DNA of 64,000 nucleotides from Pohlia nutans (taxonomy: Eukaryota > Streptophyta > Bryopsida > Bryales > Mniaceae): positions 18,567,811 to 18,631,810 of the forward strand of contig CM040085.1 in assembly GCA_022496805.1 (NCBI GenBank). The letters run 5' to 3'. The position numbers were made by a program, and so were the translations under genes. Positions 49,075 to 60,505 of this stretch are shown one piece after another (the stretch's first letter is position 1; every line of letters begins with the position of its first letter). The notes beneath the pieces were generated by a model, which did not search any database, was not told where the DNA came from, and worked only from the letters and a program-made list of their open reading frames with translations.

Positions 49075-49594
49075 ATTCAACACTAATTTCCAAGATGTGT
49101 TATGAAATGTTTGATGAATAAGAATGGAGTTAATGTACATAGTTAAGTTGTAAATGTCAATGTGAAGATCACATTTGTACGGTTGGATTTATCAATATTT
49201 ATTAATAAATTGTAATTAAAATTTCAAGATTTTTTTTTGAAATTCAATTAAAAATCCCAAATTAACCCAATTTTTATAAAATTGTTTTAATGAATTCATA
49301 ATAACATACACTTACAAGATAGTATGATTTCCATTATTTGATTCTACTTATTTTGGAAATCATGTTTAAAGTCTCATTTTTTGAACTAAGGATGAAACTT
49401 GAGATAAACCACTTGTGTTGTTTTAAGAAACATCACAATAACTTAATTTTAAAAAACCATATTGTACAAATGATAGTCAACTAGTACAAGAACCAAGAGA
49501 ATTTTGGATGGATGAAAATTGTCCATGTATGTAGTCAAGAGAACAATTTGAATTTATTCATCTTTCACTATATGGATGCAGGCCCATCAAAAGG
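49075..49594 (+). mobile_element. TTAA element family H, 5'-truncated copy
   Basis: Similar to 55118-55654 (shared TTTCCATTATTTGATTCTAC and ACAAGAACCAAG). The right end AAAAGG is followed by TTAA at 49595-49598. The left end is cut at the inner border of the Mutator-like TIR. Confidence 0.7.
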
Positions 49595-50955
49595 TTAAAT
49601 TGTATATATTATGATTACAACTGTATGGATTAGGATTACAACTACATGTATTAAATATTAGGGCCGCTTTACACTAGGAGTTCAACCCAAAGTGATGTAG
49701 ACATGGATTGAGATCCTCGCTTCTCATTGATTGAAAGTTATTTTTTGAGCCCAACCCCTTTACACCTAGGAGTCGAGCTCAATGCAACCTAGCATTTTTT
49801 ACATTAAAACTGACAAGCTCTTACACAAGTCCAACTATATTCTTTGGTTCATCAAATATGGAGGCCCAAACTTTGGGTTTGGGCTCGAGTGTAGATTTCA
49901 TTGATTCTATATTTCATTTGAAAAAAATAAAATTTTTCCCAAGGCTCATATGGGTTGAAATTTCCAAGTAATGTATAAAATGGGCCCAACTCTTGAACCC
50001 AACGCCTTTACGTAAGTAAGCAATGGACCCAACTGAAATCTTAAATTATTGAGTGCTTGAGGTTGGGCCTAAAGCTACTATAGGCTAAAATTTTGTTGCA
50101 TTGGGCCCAAAAACAACAGGCTTGATTCTTAAGTGCAAAGTAACCTTTAAACATCTAGCCTATGACCATATAATCATGTTTTACTTGTCACGGTCAATTT
50201 GCCACTATAAGTAAGATAAAAATTCTATTTTATATTTTAAGTAGATGGATGAAGCCATGTGTCTACTTCATACCATGCTTTTTTCATAAATTTTGGTGAA
50301 ATTTTGAAATGATTGTAAGGAAAATTTATATCAATTACAAAAAATACTCAAAAAGTCCAATTTTTTAACCAAAGGTGTAAGTCACAATAAAGAAAAGTAC
50401 ACTAAATGAAAATCATATGTGTATTTAAATTTAGAAACTTGTTACACCGTGGTAATATCCACCGAACTTGTAACTCCAATAAATAACTCAATTTTTAGAG
50501 TTTCTCAAAAATTCAAAGTAGAGGAGAAACTAAATTTGGTAAGCTTCATTTTTTTCTAAAGTTCAAATGCAATAGAATTCATTTGTATGGTCTAAGTTTA
50601 GTTTAAGTATGAAAAAAAAAATTCAAAATACACTACATTTTTACAACTCATTTTTACACTATATTTTTACAACTCATTTTGTAGTCAGTACCCATGAAAA
50701 ATCCAACAATAGCTTGAATGACCATAATATCTTGAATGCATCTCGTGAAAAAGTGTTTTAAAAAATCTTTCTCCCAAATCAATGCTAATTTATTTATTTA
50801 TTTTTATAAATCAACTAGTTTTATTAATGTGTTGATGCATGTCATCTTGTTTTACATTTTTCAATCCAACATGTGGAAGGGCCTAATTATTTATATATTG
50901 CCCGACATATTGACATGGTTGAATTTTAGTAGTATTTTGTTGCATCCATTTTGTA

Positions 50956-51331
50956 GATAGATAGATAGAAACTCCAGTCCCTTTTTAGCAAAGGGCCGGC
51001 GTGAATAAAGTGTCCGTTTGTAATGTCAATGACCCGGTGCCCACCAGACAAAGGAACATTGGGACAATACTACTCTCCCCTTTCGGGGATGGACACTATA
51101 GTGACACACTATACTAGTTCCTAGCTAGCCACTTGTGCCTTGAAGATACCAGACATGGTATCCCCCGAAAGGGCTTTGAGGTACCCATACAACAAGGTTC
51201 AAGAACCCCCCACTTTAATTGGGTGGACTATGGTGGTGAGCACCACGCCGGCATGGGGAATAGAACCCACAACCTCCTCGTTGGGGGCCATGAGCCCTAA
51301 CCACCAAGCCAAGGCTCGTGGTGCCTAATCT
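50956..51331 (-). mobile_element. tRNA-derived SINE (376 bp)
   Basis: On the minus strand the head has a tRNA-like A box (TTGGTGGTTAGGGC, about 51295-51310) and a B box (GGGTTCTATTCCC, 51256-51268). The 3' end is a short TCTATCTATCTA tail rather than poly(A). ATTTTGTA flanks both sides (50948-50955 and 51332-51339), a target-site duplication expected of LINE-driven insertion. A 3' fragment of the same family is at 20215-20352. The internal polymerase III promoter looks intact. Confidence 0.8.
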
Positions 51332-51420
51332 ATTTTGTACTAGTATATTGTACTAATAATTGTTGCATCTATTTTCCGGCTTGGAGGTTCCTTTCAATGT
51401 GTATGTATTGTGCCCTTAAC

Positions 51421-51985
51421 CCCTAAACGTCCTCTCTCCAAATTTGAAGAATTTCAAAGATGTCTTGTAAAATGTAACTAAAAGGGATATTTTGAACTTA
51501 ATGTCTCAACAAAGGTTGTACATAATGAATTTTTTATTCTATCTATATGGTTAGATCTATGATTGTTGGACATCACCAATATTTTTGTATAAAATTTGAA
51601 ACTTGAAATTCATAATTCTTTTGTAATTTGATTACGAATTTGATATTGACAATTTTTACATGAAATTTGTTGTGATTATTTGAAACGTAATACTCTTAGT
51701 GTAGTGATTTTTGGAGATTTTTTAGTTGCTTAGTTTTATGAGTTGACTTTTTAAGAGCATTTTTATGCTAAAATCTTTGAAATTTTCAGTGAATCACTAG
51801 AACATGAAATGAGGCATAATTTTTTCCTAAATCATCCCCTTTTTAATCAGATCACACATGCATGAAGTTAACTTCCCATGAAATATATAGTAAAAAATCC
51901 ACATTGCAAACAGTCAGTGATAGATGAGAAAGTTGTGTATGATTATGTACCTCGTCCACTTTATGTACGGATGAACGTTTAGAGG
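51421..51985 (+). mobile_element. TTAA element, family D copy 2 (565 bp)
   Basis: TTAA at 51417-51420 and 51986-51989. The ends are CCCCTAAACGTCC and (inverted) CCTCTAAACGTTC. This is the cleanest family D copy. Confidence 0.85.
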
Positions 51986-52467
51986 TTAAGTCATTTTCAA
52001 TACTAGTGTGTCAAAAACTACTATGATTTTAGAATTCAGAATGTACAAAATACCATTTCTTAATTTCTTCAATCTTGAAAAATTTACTAATTATGGCTTT
52101 CGGATATCACCAAGAACAAAAGACATTCATATAAATTTTTTATTTTCTTTTTGAATATTGGTTTGTAAATTTATCAAAATATGGACATGTATGCTTCAAT
52201 TTTTTCTTAATTATTTATGAAACTGACTTGTACTTAGGGTACTAGAGAATATTCAATGCATTCTCAATCATCTTTTAGTTCCAGTTCAATAGAAAGTTTA
52301 CATTTACATTGGAGTTGTAAACTTAATGCATGCAACTATAATCCTAATACATACAACATAGTAATACACTAAAATAAATTGGCAGAATGCATATAGTCAT
52401 CAATCAATCACACAAAAGAAGGCAAAATGCAAAACTCATCAATTGGTTGTCATTCTTGGACTCACTA

Positions 52468-52683
52468 CACTAAATAGGTAGATTGGTGTTAGATAATTAT
52501 AAGATCTGAAACTATTATAGATTTTTACTCCCGACAAAAAAAATTACCAAAGACATTAATTTCAATACTATTGAAAGATCCCCATCTTGACCAATATAGA
52601 GGGTAAAAAAATTGGTCAATATTGCAAACTTACAACATGTTTATGTAAATTAGTGTATCTAACACCAATCTACCTATTTAGTG
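52468..52683. mobile_element. Tc1/mariner-like MITE inside the right TIR (216 bp)
   Basis: Mirror copy of 48758-48973. Confidence 0.85.
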
Positions 52684-52755
52684 TATAGCTTTCTGAATCC
52701 CCTTCCAAAAAATCAAATCACGTAACCGGAATTAACTACTGGTATGCTAAGTTAA

Positions 52756-53293
52756 CCCCTAAACGTCCCAGCGTTCAGTTTCTGGACGTTTGTTGGTCAA
52801 ACCCAATTTTGATCTTGAAGATGACTTTTGTTGCTAATACACCCAACTAAGAAAATGAAGTTTATTAAGTCTAGTTTGTACTCCACTTTTCAAATCTTAA
52901 AAATTCCAATTATTGAGTATTTTATTGCTTGTGCAAGCTTTGTAGCTCAAGGTTTGAATTACACTACATAGGATGTTCACCTTTCAAATTTCAAAATGTA
53001 AATAAAAAATTTCTATGGAAAACATATCATGTGATTCTCCATTGTAATTTGTACCTGCTCCCAAAAAATATTAATTTTTTAAAGCTTTTTTGTAATAAAA
53101 TTTATTTTTTGAAGTATTTGACTTAAAATTTTGTTAAAAAGGCCGTATTAAATCAAAAAAATCTGAAAATTTCAAGACTGATAGGAAACATTCAATTCCA
53201 TGCATGAAAAATATTACAAAATATATTTTGATAAATCTTGAAGGCTAAATTGTGTAGTTTGACTTTCCTACAAAGGAGTGGTACGTTTAAGGG
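52756..53293. mobile_element. TTAA element, family E (538 bp), with empty site in the other arm
   Basis: TTAA at 52752-52755 and 53294-53297; the ends are CCCCTAAACGTCC and (inverted) CCCTTAAACGTAC. The same position in the left arm of the surrounding element has a single TTAA (CCCAGTTAACTTAGC, at 48691-48705). Insertion therefore duplicated TTAA exactly and added 542 bp. Contains a 65-codon frame with no resemblance to a transposase. Confidence 0.93.
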
Positions 53294-53517
53294 TTAACTG
53301 GGCCCAAGTCAATAAGGTCAAACTGAAGTAAATATGAAGTAAATAAGTAAATATGTACTGTACATGGCCCGAGCACTGTACATGGCCCGAGCTGTCAGTA
53401 TCTCACCCGGCCCCCTCACCTGTCAGATCGCCCGTGGACCGTCGATATGCATGAACGGCCCAGATCCCACGAGCCCTTCCTCAAACTCGAGGGGGCCTGG
53501 TGACGAGGCTCAACCCC

Positions 53518-53811
53518 GTTAGTGGGAGCTTATATTCTGGAATACAAATGTACACCTCTAGAACATGAGGGCTTGTTTGTTAAATGGATGGTAAGGGGTG
53601 TATGTAGATTGTTCTTAAACTGCTTATTTAATTTGTTGTTTGTGAATATTTTTATGGGACCATTTTGGATTACTAAACAGATAAGATTCATGAATTAAAG
53701 TGATATATATATTTTTATTTTTTATTTTTATTTTATTTTATTTTTTATTTCAAATAAAGTATAATTTATGTGAATTTTATAAGTGAAAAGATAGTCATAC
53801 CCAACTTGTAA
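53518..53811. other. Intergenic, AT-rich
   Basis: T-rich simple sequence near 53705-53750. No gene. Confidence 0.4.
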
Positions 53812-54173
53812 TAGAGTTATCCTTAAAGTCACCTTGTGTTTGAATAAGATACCGTGAATTTTGCATTAATGTACTCTTATTTGTTCACCCCAAATAGTTA
53901 AAAGGTAGGGAAGAGCTTAGTGGTCTCTCATTATTAGGTGTGTAAGAGCTTGGTGGTCTTCAAACTCATGGAAAACTAGTTTAGCCGTCTTTCTTGACGG
54001 CTAAACTAGTTTCGCTTAAGTTTAAAGACCACCAAGCTCTTACACACCTAACAATGATAGACCACCAAGCTTTTCCATACTTTTTAACTATTTGGGGTGA
54101 ACAAATAAGAGTACATTAAAGCAAAATTCACGGCATCTTATTCAAATACAAGGTGACTTTAAGGATAACTCTA
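53812..54173. repeat. Fold-back palindrome, ~180-bp arms
   Basis: The two arms (AGAGTTATCCTTAAAGTCAC through TAGTTTAGCCGTC and the inverse) meet at a short loop near 53990. Arms share CTCTTACACACCTAA and ATTTGTTCACCCCAAAT with few mismatches. Probably a MITE or transposon relic. Confidence 0.75.
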
Positions 54174-54711
54174 ATATATAAGTGGTGTTTTTTTAACACA
54201 AAAGTATCGTGAATTGCATTGTGGAAGCCTCAGAGTAATTTTTTGGAAACACGTGTGATAACCACTTATTTTTAAGGGGGGTATTATTTCTAAAAATTGG
54301 AATATTAGGCGTTCTTTAAGTAGAAAAAATCTATTGAGCATAATCTTTTAATACCCTATAGGTAATTAGAAATTAAGAATGCATTGAATATTAGATACCC
54401 TATTTTACTTACAATTTTTTGATAGCCTCTACTTTTTTTGAGTTTCTTTTTTGGAGGGGGGAGGTTGAATTGTGAATTGACATTTTTGACAAAGGAATTG
54501 CATTGTTGTGGTATGGCAAAGAGGAAAACACAATCAAACATAAATACACCAACAAAATTGTGATGGTGAATGCCAGTAGAATGCAACCCGAAAGTTATAG
54601 TGTTAAGAAACACAACTATTTAGCATTGGAAACGGGCCATATGTATGCCTTAAAAGACAATAAGTAGATATTTATTGCATAATGTGCTATACAATTCTAT
54701 CAAGACACGTG
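54174..54711. other. Intergenic, AT-rich
   Basis: No gene or repeat recognised. Confidence 0.35.
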
Positions 54712-54876
54712 CACTAATAGAAATCATGTCAAATGTGACTTGTCTTTAATGACTAAAATTCGTTGTGACTTGTTTATAGTGATTGTAATTGTGATTTTGA
54801 GTCACTAGAGACAAGTCACAACGGACATTTAGTCATTAAAGACATGATGTCACATTTGACAAAAATTTTACTAGTG
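54712..54876. mobile_element. CACTA-like hairpin MITE (165 bp)
   Basis: It starts CACTAATAGAAAT and ends ACTAGTG (inverse CACTAGT). Arms share GTCAAATGTGAC, CTTTAATGACTAAA and TTGTGACTTGT. Confidence 0.65.
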
Positions 54877-55117
54877 GAATTTAGAACATCTATCAATTAA
54901 ACTTGGGACTCTTATAACTTTTGCATACACTACAGTTTTGAATGCAACTACTATAGGCCTATGTAACTCTCAATGGTCTCCCTTCATATTTCTCTCCTTA
55001 TTCACTATTCTATCATTTTCAAAAAAAATTATGATTAAAAAATATGCATGGTAGAGACTTAAAGTATCTGTTTGAATCATTGTCATTGTTTTGGAGAAAT
55101 TTACATTCCCTCATTAA

Positions 55118-55654
55118 CCTTTAACATCCAAATCCACCACCGATTTCAAAGATGTGTCATAAAATGTTTGATGAATCACATAAACGGAGATGATATATAA
55201 AGAAAAGTTGTAAATCTCTATGTGTAGCTCATATATGTACAATTGGATTTATCATATTTTTACTAATAATTTTTAATTAATTCTGCAAGGTTTCTTTTGA
55301 AATTCACTTTAAAATTCCAAATTATCAATTCTTTATTAAAAAAAAATTATAATGAATTTGGAATAATATGCACAATGAGATGGTATCATTTCCATTATTT
55401 GATTCTACTTATTTTGGAAAATCATTGTTAAAGTCTCAGTTTTTGAACTAAGACTGAAACTTGACATAAACCAATTCCTTCATTTAAAAAAAAACACAAT
55501 ATCTTATTTTGAAGATCCATACTGTAGAAATGGTAGTGAACTAGCACAAGAACCAAGGAAAATTTGGATGGATGACAAACTGTACAGAATGTAGTCAAGA
55601 GAAAGCTTACAATCTATTCGTTGTCCATTATATGAACGCAAGCATGTCAAAGAG
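55118..55654 (+). mobile_element. TTAA element family H (537 bp)
   Basis: TTAA at 55114-55117 and 55655-55658; weaker termini CCTTTAACATCC and (inverted) CTCTTTGACATGC. Related to 49075-49594. Confidence 0.7.
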
Positions 55655-55749
55655 TTAATGCAACATAAAATCTCTGAATGTCATATTATAAGTTACATGA
55701 CACCTCAATGTTATGACGATTTTCCCATTTCCCCAATGTGTCATATTAA

Positions 55750-56328
55750 CCCATAAATGCCTACAGTCTTCTTCAGATTTGGAGAATTGCAAAGATGCAT
55801 TATAAAATGCAACTAAGACGGATATTTTGAACTTGGTGTATGAATAAAAGTTGTACATTATGAATTTTAGATTCTATCCATATGGTTAGATCTATGATTG
55901 CAATCACCTATGATTTTTGTATAAAATTTGAAACATAAAATTCAAAATTCTTTTGTAATTTGATTACAAAAAAGATATTGACAATTTATGAATGAAAGGT
56001 GTTGCGATGGGTTGAAATGTGATACTTTAAGTGTAGTGATTTTTGGAGATTTTTTGGTTGCTTAATTTTATGGGTTGATTTTTTCAAGAGTACCTTTGAT
56101 TCATTTTGAACTAAAATCTTAGAAATTTTTGATCGAAAATTATAGCATGAAATGAGGCATAAAATTTTCAAAAATCATCCCCTTTCTAATTGGATCACAC
56201 ATGCATGAAGCTGTCTTGCCATAGAATTTTGTGGTATTTTTTTTATGTGTAAAAAGTGCATGACGAACGAGAAAACGAAATTCAATTCTGTACATCAGTC
56301 AAAAAATGGCTGGTTAGAAAATTAGGGA
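55750..56328 (+). mobile_element. TTAA element, family D copy 3 (degenerate right end)
   Basis: The left TTAA is at 55746-55749, followed by CCCATAAATGCC. The interior matches the other D copies (TATCCATATGGTTAGATCTA block). The right terminus near 56328 is mutated beyond clear TTAA. Confidence 0.65.
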
Positions 56329-56761
56329 AGAACAATATTTGAGTCTGACAAACGGCTCCAGGTGGTCTGTGCTTTCATTTTGCCAATCATTAGAAATATG
56401 TCATTGTGACATTGCTGTACAACACTCTCATGACACTAGTTCGTCACGTGTTTGTCATTCACAACTCTTTTATATCACACCTTTGCTGACCACCAAGTTT
56501 TTTTTGGCTTTTTATAGCTAGTTTGCTACAAAAATCCATTGGGAGAATCACCATGTCGGAACATGGTGAGAAAAATGCCACTTTATGTAGTCACCAAGTA
56601 GAACTATTTTATTTGAGTACAATTTTTAGTGCAATTATTGTAGGCTACACTGAAATTCAAAACATGTTTTATGTTTTGTTGTAACATTTTACAAATAAAA
56701 AAAATCTTTTTAATGTATCCAAGACAATCATACATGACTTTACACAACCATTTTGTCTTAA

Positions 56762-57330
56762 CCCCTAAATGTCCAACCGTTCAGAATGTGGACGATGGAC
56801 AAAATCAAACACAAATTTCTCATCCATCATTGACTTTTTGCAGTGTGGATTTTTTACTATATATTTTATGGAAAATTAGCTCCATGCACGTGTGATCCAA
56901 TTAGAAAGGAGATGGTTTGTGAAATTTCTATGCCTCTTTTCATGTTGTAGCGATTCACCCAAAATTTTGAAGATTTCAGTGTAACAGTGATCTTAAAAAA
57001 GTCAACTCATCAAATTAAGCAAATAAAAAATCTCCAAAAATCACTACACTTAGAGTATTACATTTCAACCAATCACAACAAATTTCATGTAAAAATTGTC
57101 AATATCTTATTTGTGATTAAATTACAAAAGAATTTTCAATTCCAAGCTTCAAAATTTATACAAAAATATTGGTGATAGCAATTGCAGATCCGACCATATG
57201 GATAGAATCTAAAATTTCTAATGTATAAGTTTTATTCAAACATCAAGTTCAAAATATCCCTATGCATTGCATTTTATGATGCATTTTTGCAAAATTGCCG
57301 AATTTGGAGAGGGGTGAGGACGTTTAGGGA
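56762..57330 (-). mobile_element. TTAA element, family D copy 4 (inverted, 569 bp)
   Basis: TTAA at 56758-56761 and 57331-57334; the ends are CCCCTAAATGTCC and (inverted) TCCCTAAACGTCC. Opposite orientation to the other three D copies. Confidence 0.8.
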
Positions 57331-57334
57331 TTAA

Positions 57335-57757
57335 ATTAGTTAATTTTTCTTTACTTTTAATTCAAATTAATAGCAAAAGATAAAAATCTTATTCATTACA
57401 AAAAATTTCAGGCCTCCAAAAGGCCACAAACTCAACCAAACTGCCATGCAAAAATAATAAAATAATAAAATATAAAATATTCACAAAAAAATATTAAAAA
57501 AATCTAGGCTGATGTGGCCAAAAAATATTAGATGTTGACAGCACTCAATGTTGAACATTTAACTTACTATGCTACACAAAAACCTAGTACTAATTTTATG
57601 TCATTTATTCACAATCTTAGCGAGTAACACTAATCAAAAGTGGATTACAACCCATGATCCTTTTCTTTCAGTTGAAGCCTCAAGTCTTTTGATTGAGTAG
57701 AATGACTTGTTATTATATTTGATGATGTTCTTGAGCTTCTAAATATGGCGTTGTTTA
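57335..57757. other. Intergenic, A-rich
   Basis: No gene recognised. Confidence 0.35.
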
Positions 57758-57967
57758 AGGTAGGAGCACCTAAAACCAACACTGCGACAAAATCTACACC
57801 ATGCAACCATTTCAGAACGCAAATCTAGGCACATCTTAGAGCCCTTATTGTATGTTGACCAAAATGATAAGCTATCTATGGTCTACCTAGATTTACGTTC
57901 TAGAATGACTAGTACGCCTAGGCCCTGTCGCAATTAGGTACAATGTTGGTTTTAGGTGCTTCTACCT
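57758..57967. mobile_element. MITE family G copy 1 (TA target)
   Basis: The ends AGGTAGGAGCACCTAAAACC and the inverse are flanked by TA. Nearly the same as 58116-58335 but lacks a 9-bp ACCTAATTG-type segment near the left end. Confidence 0.85.
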
Positions 57968-58115
57968 TATGTGTCAACTGATGTGCGAGGGAGAGTTTGA
58001 TACATGTATCACATGCAAGTTATTGTGAATTCTTACAAGCTCATTTAAATTTGTTTCCTCAATATTGGGCAAACGTTTGTATCCTCAATATCACGAATTT
58101 TTTGTTTCCTGCATA

Positions 58116-58335
58116 AGGTAGGAGCACCTAAAACCAACACTGCACCTAATTGCGACAAAATCTACACCATGCAATCTTTTCAGAACGCAAATCTAGGCAC
58201 ATCTTAGAGCCCTTATTGTATGTTGACCAAAATGATAAGCTATCTATGGTCTACCTAGATTTACGTTCTAGAATGACCAGCACGCCTAGATCCTATCGCA
58301 ATTAGGTACAGTGTTGGTTTTAGGTGCTCCTACCT
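58116..58335. mobile_element. MITE family G copy 2 (TA target)
   Basis: Same orientation as copy 1, about 150 bp away. Both ends (AGGTAGGAGCACCTAAAACC) and TA flanks are intact. Confidence 0.85.
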
Positions 58336-59008
58336 TACAATTTCCAAGCACTCCAGACGCTTCAGCCATACAGAGACACATCTTGTGGCCAACACTGCAT
58401 GGAAAATACTCGCCCTGTTGCATCATGGTCATGTCCAAAGCGTGGCCACCAGTGCCTTCTTACGTATCAATTGAACAACATCTCAAATTCTAATTGATGT
58501 AGTAATATACGTCTTATTGTAATATATTACTTCAATTGATATTACGTATATTACTATACTAATTACTGTAATATATTACAGTAATTGATATACACTAGTA
58601 ATGTACATGTCAATTGATATTATATTAATTGATATATAATTACATAAATGTTACTGTAGTTCATTAAATGATTTTTTATTCTTTTCAAATGAAATCTGGA
58701 ATTTTAAAAGAACTTCCTATGAATAAAGGGGCCGGCTACTACTTGGTGCGGAATTTGGGATGCGGGTGCGAAATATTTTGCCTGTCATTATTGTCACATG
58801 GCAATTTGGGATTAGGGTTGTTTTTGTTGAAGTCAAAGAATATTCCAATAATATTTGGAGAATATTCCACACCCGCACCTGCACCCGCACCACGTAATAG
58901 TTGACTCCTATGAATAAGAACCCTTATTGAAATTATGAATATCTTCTGATTAGTTTAAAATCTATTTAGAATCACGTTATATAATAAATAGTAATACTAT
59001 TGATTTAA
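58336..59008. other. Intergenic with weak palindromes
   Basis: At 58495-58650 AT-rich short palindromes recur (TAATTGATAT, TAATATATTA). At 58737-58905 an imperfect hairpin has GGTGCGG...GCGGGTGCG and CGCACC...CCGCACC arms. No gene. Confidence 0.4.
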
Positions 59009-59273
59009 TACACTTGTTTCATTAAAAGTGCACGTGCCATATAAAAAGTGCACATGCTGAAATTTTCTACCTTTGAAAAAAGTATAGTCATATTTACCTA
59101 TAAAGTGTCAAAATTGAATGTACATTACATAAAAAAAACAATGTAATGCGAATTTTAGAGGGGGGTGGGTATGTTCCCACCCCCCTTCCCCTTTTTAATA
59201 AAAAGAAATGCAATGCACATACCACTAAAAAATAGTGCACATGGCTATGTGCAGTTTTAACGAAACAAGCATA
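59009..59273. mobile_element. Hairpin element (~265 bp)
   Basis: Ends near CTTGTTTCATTAAAAGTGCA and its imperfect inverse (TGCAGTTTTAACGAAACAAG). Repeated GTGCACATG motifs. Superfamily not assigned. Confidence 0.5.
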
Positions 59274-59328
59274 ATATGATCTTCCTTGTCATGCTTTCCT
59301 TTTTAGTTCTTCATTCAATACAACTATA

Positions 59329-59772
59329 CACTACACTGAATGACGTATTTAGTGTCTTAGGAGAATTGATGTCTTTTACCACAATTTGTTCAAAGGTGAA
59401 GAGAAAGTGTCCCTTGACAATACATAGGAATTAGCCACTTGTTATTCTCACTTTATTGAGAGTGCTATGTTCTTTCCAAGTAATGAGAGTGACATGAGGT
59501 GGCATGCCATATTTATTATAAAGTTGCCATATGTCATTGGAACACTACATTCATTTTTCTTACGACGACACTATATCTCCCGAAAATTAAAGTGTTAGGT
59601 TTAGAAATAGCGTCCGGGGACACAAAATAGCCATTCAGTGTAGTAGAAACACCGCCCCCTAGAATAGAGGAGCATGCCTGGAAAGACCTACAACTAGTCT
59701 AGTTTATCATGTAGGGTATTTTCGTGGGTCTTTTCGCTAGTCTACATAGGTGGTGTTTCTACTACTGTAGTG
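59329..59772. mobile_element. Two adjoining CACTA-like hairpin MITEs
   Basis: The first runs from CACTACACTGAATG (59329) to CATTCAGTGTAGT (about 59644). The second runs from AGTGTAGTAGAAACACC (about 59637) to GGTGTTTCTACTACTGTAGTG (59772). They share or overlap the junction. Confidence 0.55.
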
Positions 59773-60162
59773 ATAATTCCAATTGAGAGTTGAAAAGGTC
59801 AATTATAGTAATGGTCCACGCAGAAACGTCAATTGCAATTGCTTCTGTATCTTGTGTTGCTTTCTCTTATACTTATTCTTATGTTTGCATTCTAATGTCA
59901 ATCAGTTCTTGCGTTTGCATTCTCCTGATCTATACATCTTTAAACTGAATGCTATTGCATCTCAATATGTTTTATTTTTCCACTCCCTCCGAATGTTTTC
60001 TCGTTTTGAATGAGTTTGATAAAATTAGCAGTAGAATGAAGGAAGAACAAGAGTAACCTCTCCTTAAAAAGAAAATAAGCTAAAAGTAGGAAGAAAATAA
60101 CTGTCCTCCCAAAAAGATCAATCTCAACTCCAGCGCAAAACTTGTCAACCAAAACAAGTTAC

Positions 60163-60282
60163 AGCAGAAATCAAGCAAGGTATCAAAATCAATGATACAC
60201 CTGCCAATGTTTGTCCAAGTCCAGCAGAAATCAAGCAAGGTATCAAAATCAATGATACACCTGCCAATGTTTGTCCAAGTCC
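60163..60282. repeat. 60-bp perfect tandem duplication
   Basis: Two consecutive copies of a 60-bp unit containing CAGAAATCAAGCAAGG and CAATGATACACCTGCC, downstream of the TOC64-type gene. Confidence 0.9.
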
Positions 60283-60505
60283 AGCACAAACTGAACACTC
60301 CCTTCCAATTCTCAATCAGCATTCAATGGGCAAGAATTCACTTCACCAGGAGCTGAGCCTGGATGAGCAAAAGCACAATAAATGGGTTACATCAAACTAA
60401 CTCTCGAAGGATGGTGGAGAATTACTATCCAGTCCATCCATTCTGGTGGCCTATGAACAAATACACTGGAAAAAGGAAAAAAGAAAAGTCCACCCCTAAG
60501 TAGGT

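Larger units (their letters stand above)
48475..53508. mobile_element. Mutator-like element with 600-bp terminal inverted repeats (5034 bp)
   Basis: The left arm 48475-49074 and the right arm 52367-53508 are mirror images base for base once a 542-bp insertion in the right arm (52756-53297) is removed. The ends are CCTCGTCACCAGG. Flanks CTCAACTCC (48466-48474) and CTCAACCCC (53509-53517) match at 8 of 9 positions, the 9-bp duplication typical of Mutator elements. The 3.3-kb interior has no transposase frame and instead holds a truncated family H element, a SINE and family D copy 2, so this is non-autonomous. Near-identical arms suggest recent activity or gene conversion. Confidence 0.85.
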
